The notes beneath the pieces were generated by a model, which worked only from the letters and a program-made list of their open reading frames with translations, ran no database searches and was not told the DNA's origin. Made by a program: the position numbers and the translations under genes. Positions 20,200 to 32,400 of a DNA stretch of 64,000 nucleotides are shown here, piece by piece (the first letter of the stretch is position 1; each line of letters starts with the position of its first letter). This DNA is from Cyprinodon diabolis. Lineage: Eukaryota; Chordata; Actinopteri; Cyprinodontiformes; Cyprinodontidae. The stretch is from assembly GCA_030533445.1 (NCBI GenBank), contig CM060081.1:17733155-17797154 (forward strand), written 5' to 3'.

Positions 20200-20862
20200 G
20201 TGTCATGATCATGGGTGTGGGAGCTGGCCTAATTGCTAATTTCACTCACCTGCCTAACTGCCCAGTTACTAATTATCACTCATCTCACACACCTGCTCCT
20301 GCTGCTTTAAATACGACTAAGTCTCAGCTATGGGCGACAGATTACTGTCTTTGAGCTTGACTTGGATGCCATAGTTCATGCCCTTGTTCTCGGAGACGAG
20401 TGGTGAGAGAGGTTTTTAGTATTTTCGTAGTGTTCTTGATCATGCCCTGTCTCTAATCCACTGAGTTCTGCCTCTCAACTGCTGAGCTTGCCTGTTCCCA
20501 TTTGACTCCTGGATCTCTATGCCTTCCTGTTCTGAACTGTTTTCCCTGACCTGGCTTGGATTTCTACTTGTTCTCTGGGGCTGCAGCATCTGGTTGACTC
20601 TGGGCGGCGTCCGCCGCATCTCATTGACAGTCCATTGGCTGGATCCCACCTTGCTTTAAGGATATGGACTGAACTGTTAAACCAGAGTTGCCAGTGATGG
20701 GCTGTGCCCTGGCTGCCCCTCCGACCGCTGCACATCCACAGCTCCATTGTGTTCAATAAACGCCTTTTCAGCAATCACTGTCTGTCTCGCCTCAAATTCT
20801 GGGTCCCAAGTCATAAGCTCATTACACAGAGGGCTTTCAGCAGAAAAGAGATATATATGTTT
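20200..20862 (+). repeat. Non-coding interspersed repeat with promoter-like and polyA signals
   Basis: It starts near TGTCATGATCATGG, contains TTTAAATACG near 20305 (TATA-like, followed by a C/T-rich leader) and CAATAAACGCC near 20754, and ends with a TCTGGGTCCC motif near 20800. The layout (CACCTGC-rich start, short leader, AATAAA, GGGTCC end) recurs at 35435, 38560 and, inverted, at 20990, 31615, 39645 and 53571. No protein is coded. It behaves like a non-autonomous or LTR-like retroelement unit, but the family is not identified. Confidence 0.5.
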
Positions 20863-20989
20863 AGTCCCCCAAAATGTGATTTTGAGGGGGAAAAGAATGT
20901 TAATAAAGAAAATAATTAGAAACACTTTGATAAAAATACATTTTTTTGCTCAAGCCTAACTTGTGTTTTAACTGCTTTCTCATACACAT

Positions 20990-21120
20990 GCTGTCAGGAT
21001 GTTTGGATATTTAAAGAGGACCCAAATGCAGAGACTGAAGCTGAAGGTGGTTTATTGCAGATTTATTAACAAAAGGTGGCAACTGAAGCAAAAATCCCCA
21101 CCCCCAGACATTAACATTGA
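20990..21120 (-). repeat. Partial repeat of the same general layout, inverted
   Basis: CTGTCAGGATG, then GAGGACCCAAATGCAGAGACT, then GGTTTATTGCAGATTTATTAA. These read as the inverted end of a GGGTCC/AATAAA-type teleost repeat. Where it ends to the right is unclear. Confidence 0.45.
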
Positions 21121-22230
21121 TTTCTTTTTTTAGGCTAAATCTTGTCAGTCCATTATAGTCTTGTTTTAGTCCAGGGACAGTTGATTTTGTACCACTTTAT
21201 TCCAATAGTAGATATTGAAAACACATTGAAAACCAGTTTACAACATTGTTTCAACGATCAGAAAATTACGGCTTTAAGAATAACAAGTGGCAGGAAGGCT
21301 AAAGAAAAAAATATTTTGAATGCTACTCTCGTACCTTTCTTTATCTTGTCCTTAAAAAGACACCTTCAAAAAACAAAAAGGCAGATCAGAAACAAAACAA
21401 TGTCTTTTCAAAGACAAACACAATAGACAAGAAATATTTTGGAAGCTAATAAATAAAGAGGCCAAAATAAGTAAAAACAACATGACCTTATGTAGAGTGC
21501 CAATTAAAAATGAAAACATAAATGTAGATGGCACAAAACTCCAAATATCACAACATGCTTCCTGTTTCAGCAGTCAAGGAGGGGTCCATGCCGAGAGCTC
21601 CAAATGTGTCATAACGGACTGCTAACATTCACCCTCTGACGCACATCAGAGCATGCATAGGAGGCAGGGGGTCCACTTCAGTCTAAAATAACAGCCCCTT
21701 ATGGAATCTGCCTTTTGGCAACCATGCCACCATTTCCCAGCACACAGACCTCCACAGAGTTTTGACTCAGTGGCTTCAGGGCTCAGACCTGAACTCAGCC
21801 CCTTATGATGCTACCTTTTGTTTTTCGCTGTATATAGTGTGGATAATGTCAACAATATTTTTAGTTGTGGTTTTGAAGTGACTGTAATCATCGCATATTT
21901 GAGCAGTGAGGTACCAGCAAGACAAGTGGTCAAAAACATAGAAAAAAGTGCACTCAACTATTCTGAGGTGAAAATGTTGTGGGTGGCACAGGCAGTGATG
22001 TTATTGCAAAAATCTTATGACTCAGACCTAATCTGCTGTTGTTTTAACCAGGTTTAATCCACCATCCCTCTGCCATACTAATATAATACATTTTCCCACC
22101 CGTTTCTGTGTTTGGAGTTTACTGTTGGAGGGGAATAATTGCTCAAATCTTCATACCTACAAATATGGCACTTTGTCATAGAAAGAATTTACCAATATTT
22201 TGACAGTTTCTTAATGCTGAGTTCAAATTT
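21121..22230. other. Gene-free stretch
   Basis: Short frames only; none resembles a known family. Possibly the extension of the repeat to the left up to about 21830. Confidence 0.45.
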
Positions 22231-22905
22231 AGGGGCTGTGTCCTCTGAAGGCCAGATACATTGACCGAATACATCATAGTGCAGCGCAGAGGCGAGTTTG
22301 GATTTTAAGGCTCCTTGTTATGCGGCTAATAAATGTAGCCTTCTTTTTGCCCTTTTGAAGGACGATATCCTATTATACCTAAGGCTATGTATATCCTACA
22401 TAGCCTTGGGTATCCCGCGAGTCCAAGCAAGCCAGCTGCTCCATGCTCAAAGGAAAATGGCGCCAAACAGTGGTGAACATTGTAAGTGTAGTTTAATATA
22501 ATGCAAGTATGTGAATACTTCCATCTAAAATTAATGAAAATACTTGTTTTAAATGGTTATTGAGTCAGATATGTGGCGGATAATGTTTCAATTATTGAAA
22601 GGTTTTATCTGTCCCGGTGCAAATGGGTTTGGCTGGGGTTTTACTGACATTTAAGCACAGATTCTAATATCTCTGCAGTGTGGCGACTGTAAACATGAGA
22701 GTCATGATGATGGTACTGCTACTGAAGCTCCTTAAAAATGTAATTAGCAACCAGAACTGTAGTGAGAAGTTCGGCACCCATTCCTTGCCTAGGCAACTGA
22801 GACAAAGAAGGCAGGGCTTGTTTGAATCCATAGCCAAAACTTCCGGCCTCCTTTTTTTCACGGATCTCGAATGACTCAGTCCGGATAGGGACACAGCCTC
22901 AGCAA
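22231..22905. mobile_element. hAT-like non-autonomous element, copy 1
   Basis: The ends are an inverted repeat: GGGGCTGTGTCCT at 22231 against the complement of GGGACACAGCCTC near 22888-22900. Flanks CAAATTT and CAAATAT are a plausible imperfect 8-bp duplication. The core 22450-22680 matches 29503-29735. CTTCCGGCCTCCTT near 22840 also occurs in copy 2. No transposase. The hAT assignment rests on the ends and the probable 8-bp duplication. Confidence 0.55.
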
Positions 22906-23464
22906 ATATGTGTACTCGTGCGTTCTCATTTGCTCGTGAAATGTCTTCAGCCCCAGCACCAGTACTGTTCCAATTCCCTAGAACGCAAGGCTGAGAGCGG
23001 AGAAAGTCCATGGATGTTGTTCTCACCTCTCCCTCTTTACTGCGCATGCATCAGAGCAGACTTGTCCATTCTTAAGATGGACAGCTTTCCCGCCAATAAC
23101 GTTTTTGTCAGCGACTGGCATTCTTGTGAATGGAGGGATGGCCCGAGTTAGTGAGTTGATAAGCAGCTTCGTGTTACAGCTGATCCTGATTGTCATTGTT
23201 GTGGATTGGTTAAACTGACCACCATGTGACCACCATGTCTAGCTCACTTTGTGGTATGTTCCTCTGCTGCTCGCCATTTCTACATAGTTACAAATTTTAC
23301 TATATGGGCATATCGGAAATTCTCTCCACACGGACGCCACACGGAGGGGCATGGAAACCCTAAATTACATAATTGGGCCACACGGACCTTGAATCTACTC
23401 TGATCTGAATTCTTGATTCTAATCTGAAATGCGGATCTTGTGGATGCATAATCCTTAGTACACA
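22906..23464. other. Probable repeat-derived DNA, unclassified
   Basis: More GC-rich than its surroundings, with several CpGs around 22910-23150 and 23320-23345. No coding frame was recognised. It may be one or two further DNA transposon remnants. Confidence 0.35.
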
Positions 23465-24100
23465 CACTGGAAAAATGATCTAGAAATAAGTAAAAATGTC
23501 TTGAGTTCATTTACCCTTATTTTGAGTAGGTAAATGAGATAGTTTGCCAATAGGATGAGTATTTTCACTTTTAGTATTAAGATAATTAGATAATATGCAC
23601 TTGAAATAAGACAACGCAATTGTTTTTCTTATCTTAAATGTAAATTGTCTAGTTGCATTGGCAAAATGTCTCACTTTCCTCCTCAATTCAACAAAAAATG
23701 AAATTATTTTAAGAAAAAATGACTTATGTAGATGTCGGGTTCATAAAATGTAGGTTTTTGCAAAAGAAGAACTGAAATACACAATTATGGATACAATTTC
23801 TGCAGAAGGAGAGACAGTTGAACCCCAGACTCAAACACACTGTCTCTCACTGGACCTCCTCCACAGAGCGTTTATTAACAGAACATGACACATGGTTACA
23901 AACAGAGTATTGTTCTGACAGAAGAATTGATCAGTTCATGAAGACAGAATGCTCCATCAGAATGACAAGGCAGGATGGTCTCCTGACTGAATCATGAGAC
24001 AGGAGTGGAGCATCCCCTCGCACAAATGTTTCATAAACACACATTAATTTTATAATCATAATTGAATAAACCTAACTGTAGATTCTATTTTTTTGCAGTG
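23465..24100. mobile_element. CACTGCAAAA-type DNA repeat carrying an insertion
   Basis: It begins CACTGGAAAAATGATC and continues with the common fish repeat 'GAAATAAGTAAAAATGTCTTGA'. It ends TTTTTTTGCAGTG at 24088-24100, the inverted partner of the start. About 23760-24060 does not belong to this family and looks inserted, with a CTCCACAGAGCGTTTATTAA stretch near 23860. No transposase. Confidence 0.55.
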
Positions 24101-25774
24101 CAGCTCAAATTAAAGGTAAAAGTGGTTTATGGGCAAATTAAACCCCCTATCTCCTAGTTTTGAAAAGAAGAAGAGAAGCTTAGTATTCCACTCTATTAGG
24201 GTTAGGCATCTTACTATTTCTCTTCCTTTTTTATTACTATTTTACTCAAGCTATAAATTGTAAATCAAATCTATAAGATAAAGTTGTACGTTCAACTTCA
24301 AATTTTGTGTTCAAACAGTCTCACTACTTGCTTTTATTTCTGCCTAATTTTCCCGTCACAGATACCGGGTCATTCTGAATACTGCCAGAGAAATGGTGAG
24401 TCAACAAAACAAACCTTCTGAAAGCACTTTCAGCAAGAGTATGACTGAAAACAGTGGGCAGGCTGTTCATCCCTACCACCAGTCGTACTGCAGCTGGACT
24501 GCCTAAGGGATAAATAGCTGTTTGAAACCAAAGCGCGTAAAGAAAAGCAAAGATCATTTAGATCATCTATCTTCTAAACACCGGTGGATAATTTTAATAC
24601 TATATCTGTTATGATGTTAAATATAAATATTGGTGTATATGTGATGCATGTGCAGATTATGCCAGAATTCAAGGAAAACCGAGAACAGTTAAGAGTAACT
24701 TGCTATTTGATACTTTCTTATACAGACATGAGGAAAAATATTGGACTGTTAAATAGTTATTACATAAAGTTTTCAATAAAAGAAAGAATAAAATGAAAAA
24801 AGGGTTGTCTAATATTTCTTCCAGAACTGTGTACATTCTAACACAAATATGATTCTAAGTGTAGCTGTCAGCAAGGAATATTCACTATTCCTTTTCAGGA
24901 TCAGAAAGGTCAAGATTTTTAAGGTCAGTAACGGTTCTGAGGAATGTCAGTGTTCCTCACGAGTGCCATCTCCCTCTGAAATATGTACTATAGCTCCTGT
25001 TGCTGGCTGTTCAACTTTTTAAGGTGCTTAATACAAAATAGATGATGTGTCTAAATCAGTAGCATTGCTGAACTATATAAGATGCTTGGCTTTTAGCTCC
25101 TAAAGGAGAAAATGAAGAACTTGAAATATCTCCCCTCTTCAAAGGAAATATACACAATATAATTATTGTTAGAAACATTAATAGAGACAAAAAAAATTCA
25201 TATTTTGTTTCAGCAAAACACACTTTGCTGTAAATTGATATTAATCAAACAAGAAAGTTTTACAAATGCTTAACTATTTCTTTTCATTTCATAAACACCA
25301 TCAAGCTTTTGAGTTATTTAGAAAAACCTTTATCTGAATGTTTTGATTATTCTAATGAAGAAAAGACAATCGCAGAAACTCATATAAAGTGGAATTTCTT
25401 TTTTTTCAAACGGTAAGATCGTAAAACACTTTTGATTATTATATTCATGATGAGAGATTTCCAAACATTTGATTAAAATTGAATAAATTAATATTTTCTT
25501 TCTTTCATAAATATGTTCTGTTGTTGCTGTGAAACAGAACATCATTTTGGTTTGCACTGAGCATCTGTAGCATCTGTAGAATACTCTCTGTGGAGAAAAG
25601 GGCGTTATGCGGCTTAAAAATAATGTAGAGCATTATCCTGAAATTTTCTATCTTTTTTTTTTTTTTAAATCAGTAATAGTATTTCAGTTATTATGAAATA
25701 TATACATAAAATAATATAAATGTTTTACTTTGATTAAAGGTGCATAATTCTTTGCTATAATGCACCTGTATATG
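24101..25774. other. Gene-free stretch
   Basis: AT-rich DNA. No coding frame, repeat or RNA gene was recognised on either strand. Confidence 0.5.
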
Positions 25775-25970
25775 CTGGGAGAGTGTTGGCCTAGTGGTTA
25801 GAGCAGTGGGCTTGAGCTCTGAGAAGGTTCCAAGTACCCAGTTCATCCCTACAGCCTCCACTCTGGGTCCCAGAGAAAAACCCTTAACCCCCACACTGCT
25901 CCCCGGGTGCCACACAATGGCAGGCCACTGCTCCTCAAGGTGATGGGTCAAATGCAATGTTAGAAGGTAG
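25775..25970 (+). mobile_element. tRNA-derived SINE
   Basis: The tRNA-like head has box A TGGCCTAGTGG (25787-25797) and box B GGTTCCAAGTACC (25826-25838), the RNA polymerase III internal promoter. The body CTCCCCGGGTGCC...GGCCACTGCTC...ATGGGTCAAATGCA is that of a common fish SINE. A second copy, inverted, is at 32190-32400. It is not a true tRNA gene, because the body extends well beyond tRNA length and no cloverleaf fits. Confidence 0.8.
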
Positions 25971-26040
25971 GAGGGCAAAACCTATTTTGCCCTCCTACCT
26001 CGCTTCCTTTAGCCTTTACCCTCTTTCCACTTGTATTTTT

Positions 26041-26378
26041 TGATTCAAGGCCTTTCAGAATCAATAACACAAAGGAATTATTATTTTTCAGTGAATGAGG
26101 TTTTCATAGGCCTAGGTGGAGTGCAACTTTGATACTTCTGTTATTTGCTGTTTTTCTCAAATAAAATGCATAACGAAATTACAGCTTTCATTGATTTATT
26201 TCAAATTTTAAACATTGTATATTCCTGTAAGGTACAAAAAAAAAAACAAAAAAAAAACAATTAATCGAATCGTATTCGTGGTGTATTCTTGAGTATAGAA
26301 AATAATCAAATCGTTTTGGTCAGGAAATTGATACTGATTTGAATCACCATAATGGGTGTGATTTACACCCCTACAGGC
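26041..26378 (-). mobile_element. hAT-like element, copy A
   Basis: It ends GTGATTTACACCCCTACAG, the inverted form of the hAT-type end CTGTAGGGGTGTAAATCAC. The sequence is the reverse complement of much of 54790-55088: the AATCGTATTCGTGGTGTATT region, the AAATAAAATGCATAAC region and the CCTTTCAGAATCAATAA region all match. No coding frame. Confidence 0.62.
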
Positions 26379-28080
26379 CGCATCCTGACCTTCGACTGGC
26401 TGCCCATTTTTGCCATTCTATAATTACAAATAGAACATGAAACTACATTGACTCGTAATGATTTCATATTGGTAATAACAGCAAAAAGCATGCACAACAG
26501 AAATGGACTCTGCTTTGTCTTAGCCATTCCTGTCCACTGGGAGCAACATCAACATTGTCCACAAGTCGTAGCTTACTTGCAAAAAAGTGTCATGTGAAAG
26601 AGAACTGTGGTAAACCAAAGAAAAGTCTGCTTTTGGTCCAGACAAACAAGCAAACCAGGAGACTTTATGCTGTGAATACATCCATTAAAATACCAACTTT
26701 GCTGTTTTCTAAAAGCATTTTCAATAGATTACAAAATTCCCAAGCATTAAAACAAGCTAGAACCTGAATTTAATACTAAATATAACTCCTCTTAAACTTT
26801 CTTTGCTGCGAAGCTGCAACATAGTGGTGCTAAACACATCATCCATCTGCCTTTGCAGGTTTACATTTCTTAATCTTTCCTCTGGCAGATTCTACCTTAA
26901 AGCCTTTCAGTATCCCAGAGAAATAAAGAAGTTCAATATCTCACTGAGGCCTCTGGCTAGAGGGAGTATTTCTGACAGTTAAACCCATGCCTGACTTCTG
27001 CAGGATAGAGAGTGAAAGAGGAGGTGAGGTGCTTTTCTTGTTTTTTGCTTTTTTTCTGGTGAAATCATAGGGGAAACGATTTGTAATAAGAAACAGCTTT
27101 ATCTGGTTACACTGCATACAGTAATTAAAATGAAGTGTGAACACCATTCAGAATTTCTCTCCGCATACAACATTTACTTTGTGCTAGAATCACAGTGTCA
27201 TGCTGTTGAGTGGGAAGTAATCCTGGTTCCAAGTTTGCTGTGTTTGGGATTAACAGGCTAATAAAGGCACATTCACTGCTGTATGTCTGTTTTCTACTGG
27301 AAAATGAGCATTTAAAGTTGGGAACTCCATTGAGAGTAACCATTGTTTGACCGATCTAGGCAAACCAAAATGTGCTGGCAGCCCTAGAAATAAAATTTTT
27401 CTTCCCTGCTAGGAACAAAATTAGGGATTTTTGCTGCTTTCCTTCTCATCCTCAGAGTGTGTGTTCTTGTTGAAGATTAGCACTTTTTCCAAATCCATCT
27501 CCAGGGAGAGTGTGTGTGAAATTGAATTTGGCCTGTTATTTGATATCTTATCTGCAGTGCAATTTGTTTGGGCATTGATCCCACTTAGATACATATTGAA
27601 TCGGCCTAAGTATGAAAAATGGTTTGGGTGACAAGGTCAACACTTCTAACATCAAGTGCAGGGTGAGATTTAACTAGATCCATCTGTGACAAAATGCTTT
27701 GGTATTTCTCAGTCAGCAGCAGATTCCTAATGAGACTCATTAGGCACCACAGGAAGCCAAAGATAAGAAGCAGTCGCAGCATGAGTGTAGATAGTCTTTC
27801 TCCTTATGTGGGAGTCACTTTTGGACAGTGGATTCAATTTCTTCTTGCTTTCCACAAAACGTGTCACTGTACTGCCATACTGCAGTTTGACAGCCTTAAA
27901 ACCCTGCTGTGCAGAAGAAGGTTGATGCTCTAACATAACAGAAAAACTGTTGGGATAAAGTGATGATCCAGTGCTTTCCCATCACCTAGATATGTACCAA
28001 AGCACATACTTATTAACACACAGTTGAAATATTAATATAGAAGCTGTATAACAAAAAGCACCCAGCCTTTAAGAGCAATG
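26379..28080. other. Gene-free stretch
   Basis: Unique-looking DNA. Frames up to 79 codons show no family signature. Confidence 0.45.
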
Positions 28081-28337
28081 GATCTTTTTTTTTTCTTCTC
28101 ACGATAACTAGTTATTTAAGTGCAGTAAAAAGGCCCTCACTTCAGGTAAGCTCTTCTCCATCTTTTTTTCTTTCCTATAAGACTATAATAATCATTATAC
28201 ATGTAATTTCTTCTTATTTTGCCACATTACATCAAGAAAATTTGTTGTATGTTATTACAATTGTATGCGATCAACACATAATTGTTTGGGAGGTTTCCTT
28301 AATCTCAACGTTTTTTTTTTTTTCTTTCTTTTTAGCC

Positions 28338-28427
28338 TGAAGGATCTGAAAAGTTTGCCATGAAATTGTGTTTAGGTGTCCTGATCAAAAGTTGGTGGAA
28401 CATTTTTTTGACAACATTGTTGAAGGT
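28338..28427 (+). other. Candidate 90-bp coding exon (weak)
   Basis: A long T/C tract ends in TTTTTAG, followed by 30 open codons (starting PEGSEKFAMK) and AAG|GTAATT. A second donor-like CAG|GTAAGC lies upstream near 28146. The open frame and both splice signals fit an exon, but 30 codons can stay open by chance and no protein family was recognised. Confidence 0.18.
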
Positions 28428-29494
28428 AATTACTGGTGCTGTAGGATATAAAATATATATAAATCAATTATAAGTTTTGTTAAAACTCATTACTAAACTT
28501 GGATAAATAGCAAATATATATTATTTATTGCTACTCAAACTTTAATTTTGTGTAATATCAGTAATTAGAAGTAATATGCTGCATTTTCATTTTTATTTAG
28601 TCTTTCTTTTACTGCTAACACCCCTATCCTCCTCTCCTCCTCCTACCTACCCACCCACCAGCTGCCAGCAGCTCACACATAGAAACACACACTTCCGATT
28701 TATTTTTGCTTTCTTTTCCCACAAATACCGCCTTTCTCTGTCATCTCTTTGCACTGATAACATGGAGTAAAACGGAGAGATCAACTGAATGAATGTGAGA
28801 TTTTTCAAACGCATTTGATTAAAGGAGCAGCAGATGGCTTTGACAGAAGCTAAACTCTCTTTGCTGCCTCAGTCTCCTGGAGGATTTTTTTTTTTTTTTT
28901 ACAGGGAGGGCTGTTCTACCTTTAATCCAAATGGGAGGAACTTTGCCAGTCTCTCTTGATAATTGCTTTTATGAGTTTTGTGTTTGGCTTCAAATTGCAC
29001 AATGGCTAGGATAACAGCATCATGCCAAAGTACATAACATTTTATCACTCTGTACCTCCTGAATGGGGAAACAAACAATTTGGCCTCATTCCTATTGTCT
29101 TTTTAAACACTCTAGCTATTTAATGCAGCTGTTTTAATCCTCTCTATCTGTATGTTATACAAATATTCAGTGCAGGTACAAAGAGTAGCACAGGTTGAGA
29201 AAATTACACAACCAAGCTGCCTGGTCACAGAAACAAGGGCGTATCAAGACACTAGAGCCTCCTCTCCAGGTTGCCATGACTGCACTGGTCAAATTATGTC
29301 ATCCAATGTGTGATCACTGCACGTATTGCTGATGGTGACAAATCATGCCTCACACATGGGAGGAATGGTGTTATTTAGGGACACTATTTTATAAGACATA
29401 GAGAAGCTAGCAATGCTATTACACTTGCTATGGTTGGGGGTTGATTGAAAGAACAAATGTGTCATCGGGATTTGCTTCGTGATCAGAGGAAATG
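28428..29494. other. Gene-free stretch
   Basis: Contains C/T-rich DNA near 28620-28665 and a T run near 28886-28903. Nothing coding was recognised. Confidence 0.45.
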
Positions 29495-29499
29495 TTACT

Positions 29500-30510
29500 T
29501 GCCGCACAACAGTGGTGAAAATTGGAAGTTAAGTTTAATATAATACAACTCTGTGAATAGTTCCGTCTGAAATGAATGAAAATAGTTGTTTTAATGGTAA
29601 TTGAGTCAGATATGTGGCTGTAATGTTTGGTTTATCTGAAGGTTTTTATTTGTTACTGTGTAAATGGGTTTGGCTGTAATTTAAGGACAGATTCTAATAT
29701 ATCTGCAGAGTGGGAACTATAAATCTGATAGGAGTTTAATTTTTTTATTGTTGTTTTGCACAATATGCTTAACTAAGTATTTTTTGTTGTTGAATATTAG
29801 AGATTTTGCAGATATATTTTGTAGATACATTGTTTAGATTAACTTATATATTTCTAACCCTTTTATAGAATAGAATAGAAAATCCCTTTATTGTCCCACA
29901 ATGGGCAGATTTACAGCAGCAGAAAGATTATTGAAAATGGTCACACAAATGAGGACCTTAGAAAAATGTATAAGAATAACATAATAGAGAAGAGTTAAAA
30001 TATAAAAAATGCAATCCTGTAAAGTGTTTTAACAATATAAAACCGGATAATTAATAACCAATATGCTGCTATGGACATTTTTAAAGTAATGGATATTTGA
30101 AAATAGCAGCAACATCAGAGATGTGCAGAATGACAGCAGCAGGTTATTTAACTGACTAAGGTTTCCATCATTACATTTGATTTTATTTGTTCCTGCTCCT
30201 GGTGGTTGGAATCTTTATTCCACTCTGGATTCTTGTGAGTGTAGTCTTTGTTCACTTTAACTTTAAAAAAAATAAATAAATAAACAAACAGTTTTGAAAA
30301 CCTCGGTATTCATTCTTTTCCTGCTTTATGTGTCAACTTTCACGGTTGCTAAGCAACAGAGCATACAGCGGTAAAACCCGCCGAAGGGTGGACCTGTTCG
30401 AATTTACAGCCCAAACTCTTCCGGCCTCCTTATTTTCAAGGACTTCGAAGGATCCAGTCTAGGTAGACCGCGTCCTTGGAGGATGCGTCCTAGGTTTTCG
30501 AACAGAGCAA
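29500..30510. mobile_element. hAT-like non-autonomous element, copy 2, with a LINE tail inside
   Basis: 29503-29735 aligns with 22450-22680 of copy 1, and CTTCCGGCCTCCTTATTTTC near 30418 matches copy 1 near 22840. Between them sits a LINE 3' end (29869-30130). It contains a perfect X-box-like GTTGCTAAGCAAC at 30345-30357. Outer ends are not clear. Confidence 0.5.
29869..30130 (-). mobile_element. LINE 3'-end fragment with AGAAT tail
   Basis: AGAATAGAATAGAAAATCCCTTTATTGTCCCACAATGGG is the inverted form of a widespread fish LINE end (complement: CCCATTGTGGGACAATAAA then a TTCTA-repeat tail). The region 29960-30130 resembles 58460-58560, including GCAGCAG and AAAATA-rich parts, suggesting the same Rex1/CR1-like family. 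Confidence 0.5.
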
Positions 30511-30519
30511 GAGCCTCTG

Positions 30520-30700
30520 ATTAAGAACAGGGCTGCCCGCACTGACGTGGCTCAGGGATTACGTCACACGGAGCGTCGTGCGCAGTGAAATCAGGACATT
30601 TCCTCACTTTCTAAAAAAAAACCCGGGACGCCCGGGACAGGACGTGAAATACGGATATGTCCCGGGAAATACGGACGTTTGGTCACCCTAAAGGAACACT
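30520..30700. repeat. CpG-rich DNA repeat ending GGTCACCCTAA
   Basis: It contains ACCCGGGACGCCCGGGACAG and CGGACGTTTGGTCACCCTAA, like ends of fish DNA transposons beginning TTAGGGTGACC. Only one end is visible, so the class is not assigned. Confidence 0.4.
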
Positions 30701-31231
30701 GTAAATAAATTATTGGTGCATTAGAGATTTTGTGGGGTCTGAAATATATTTAATTTACTGGTAGTGTTCCTCAAACACATTCATACCCCATATACATAGT
30801 AACCTTTTGGTTCATCCCTTCTCCTGTTAATTTATGAAGGCTGATTTTTATTTGCTCTAACAGAGCACCTTCTAGAAGAGGCTTAATGCAGGTCTTATCT
30901 TACTGACACCACAAGCTATTTTTGACTCCTTTAGACTCAAGGTTATTTCAACAAATGCTTGGGTTTGCGAGAAACTGTCTAAATTTTCTGTGAGAATCTT
31001 TCCCTGTGCTTTTAAGTAGGTAGTAAAAACCTTTGTGACCAGAACATGTAGGAATATTGGGAACACTCTGTTCTCCTTTGCAATTTGATAATAAATGCTG
31101 GCTTGAGTGAAGAACACTGAATTTTGAATTCTTGTTTAATAAGACGAAGACAGACACTTTTTTTGGACAAGATATTTATATTTTTTGTAATATTCCAAAG
31201 ATTAAAGGAAGACATTCTAGAAAACTCACAT
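30701..31231. other. Gene-free stretch
   Basis: AT-rich; overlapping short minus-strand frames around 30872-31215 have no recognisable motif. Confidence 0.45.
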
Positions 31232-31325
31232 ATATTTTTACTTTATTATCTAAGATGAATTTAATTCCATCCAAATAAAGTTACTGATTAATCACCTTCT
31301 TTTTCAGAGACTCTGGTCCTAAAAC
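31232..31325 (-). mobile_element. L2 LINE fragment
   Basis: It aligns with 7650-7733 of the L2 copy in gag: the ACTTTATTATCT start, the TTTAATTCCATCCAAATAAAG part and the TTTCAGAGACTCTGGTCC end all match. It corresponds to the junction of RT and C-terminal domain. Confidence 0.75.
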
Positions 31326-31614
31326 CAAACTTTATTGACAAATACCAGTGGAAGTGGGCAGCCCCATGGTAGCCCACTTCCCTGCAATTTCCAGCAAAAT
31401 CCCCTCCAACTTCCACTCACTGGAGTGACACTCTTTTTCTCCTGGGCTCCCTATTTTTTTACTCTGACTCCACTCTTTCACTGAATTACAGGATCTGACC
31501 AGGAGAAGGCGCTAACCTATTTTTAGTGAAACGAAATATGCAATTTTAACTGCTTTAAATATTTTTGTATGGTTCTGTCCAATCTCAGTTAAACTATATT
31601 TCTAACAAACAAGA

Positions 31615-31870
31615 TCTGTCAGGATCACAGAACCTCGGACCCAATATTCAAACGGATAGATTCAGATGATTTTCAACATGCTTTATTTTATCAAACCAAC
31701 AAACACAGGCAAGCAGCTGGTCGTCAGTGGAACGGATCAAGGGATTCTCTAATTCAAAGTCAAGTCCGATTCCAGAGTAGGGGGGGAATCCGGGAGGGAC
31801 ATTGTCCACCACTTACAGCCGTACGTGCCATCCAAACACAGACTCATCCAGTAACACAGCATATCCTAAG
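31615..31870 (-). repeat. Non-coding repeat end of the GGGTCC/AATAAA layout, inverted
   Basis: CTGTCAGGATCACAG, CGGACCCAATATTC and GCTTTATTTTATCAAACC have the inverted layout of the repeats at 20990 and 53571. The right limit is uncertain. Confidence 0.4.
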
Positions 31871-32163
31871 CTTTCCTTAAGTTTGGAGTGGCCTCAAATC
31901 TGGATTTTATCTGTCTGATTTTTCAAAAATGTGAAAAAGAGGATGGACTCAAAGGTCAAAGGGAAGTTATAGATTAACAGCAGATGGAAAGAAAGACTGG
32001 ATGTGAAACTGACAAATAAACCTGCGAGAAAAAATTTTTTAGAGTAAGGCATCAGGGGAAAAATTTAGAAAAGAGCCAAATATTTTGTTTGGAGCTGATA
32101 AGTGTTATAAGCAGGAGTGACTCCCCCTAACTCCATCCAAACTGTCTCTGTCCTGTGGCTTTC

Positions 32164-32190
32164 AATAATAATAATAATAATAATAATAAT
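32164..32190. repeat. (AAT)n microsatellite
   Basis: About nine AAT units at the tail of the inverted SINE that follows, as expected for a SINE 3' end. Confidence 0.85.
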
Positions 32191-32400
32191 TGAACTTTAT
32201 TTATCTCACACTGGAGAAAATTACCTCTGCATTTAACCCATCCCTTTGGTGAGCAGTGGGCTGCCATTATGCAGTGCCCGGGAAGCAGTGTAGGGTCTTG
32301 CTCAGGGACCCAGAGTACAGCTGTAGGGATCGAACTGGGTACTTGCAACCTTCTCTGAGCACAAGAACACTACTCTAACCACTAGGCAAACACTACCCTT
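32191..32400 (-). mobile_element. tRNA-derived SINE, inverted copy
   Basis: It reads as the reverse complement of the 25775 SINE family. Box A complement CCACTAGGCAA is near 32377-32387 and the box B region GGGATCGAACTGGG is near 32325. The body GGTGAGCAGTGGGCTGCC matches. The AAT-repeat tail adjoins on the left. Confidence 0.78.

Noticed and set aside
25775..25850. tRNA gene
   Set aside because: Boxes A and B are present, but no cloverleaf fits, the unit extends into a SINE body, and an inverted sister copy exists.
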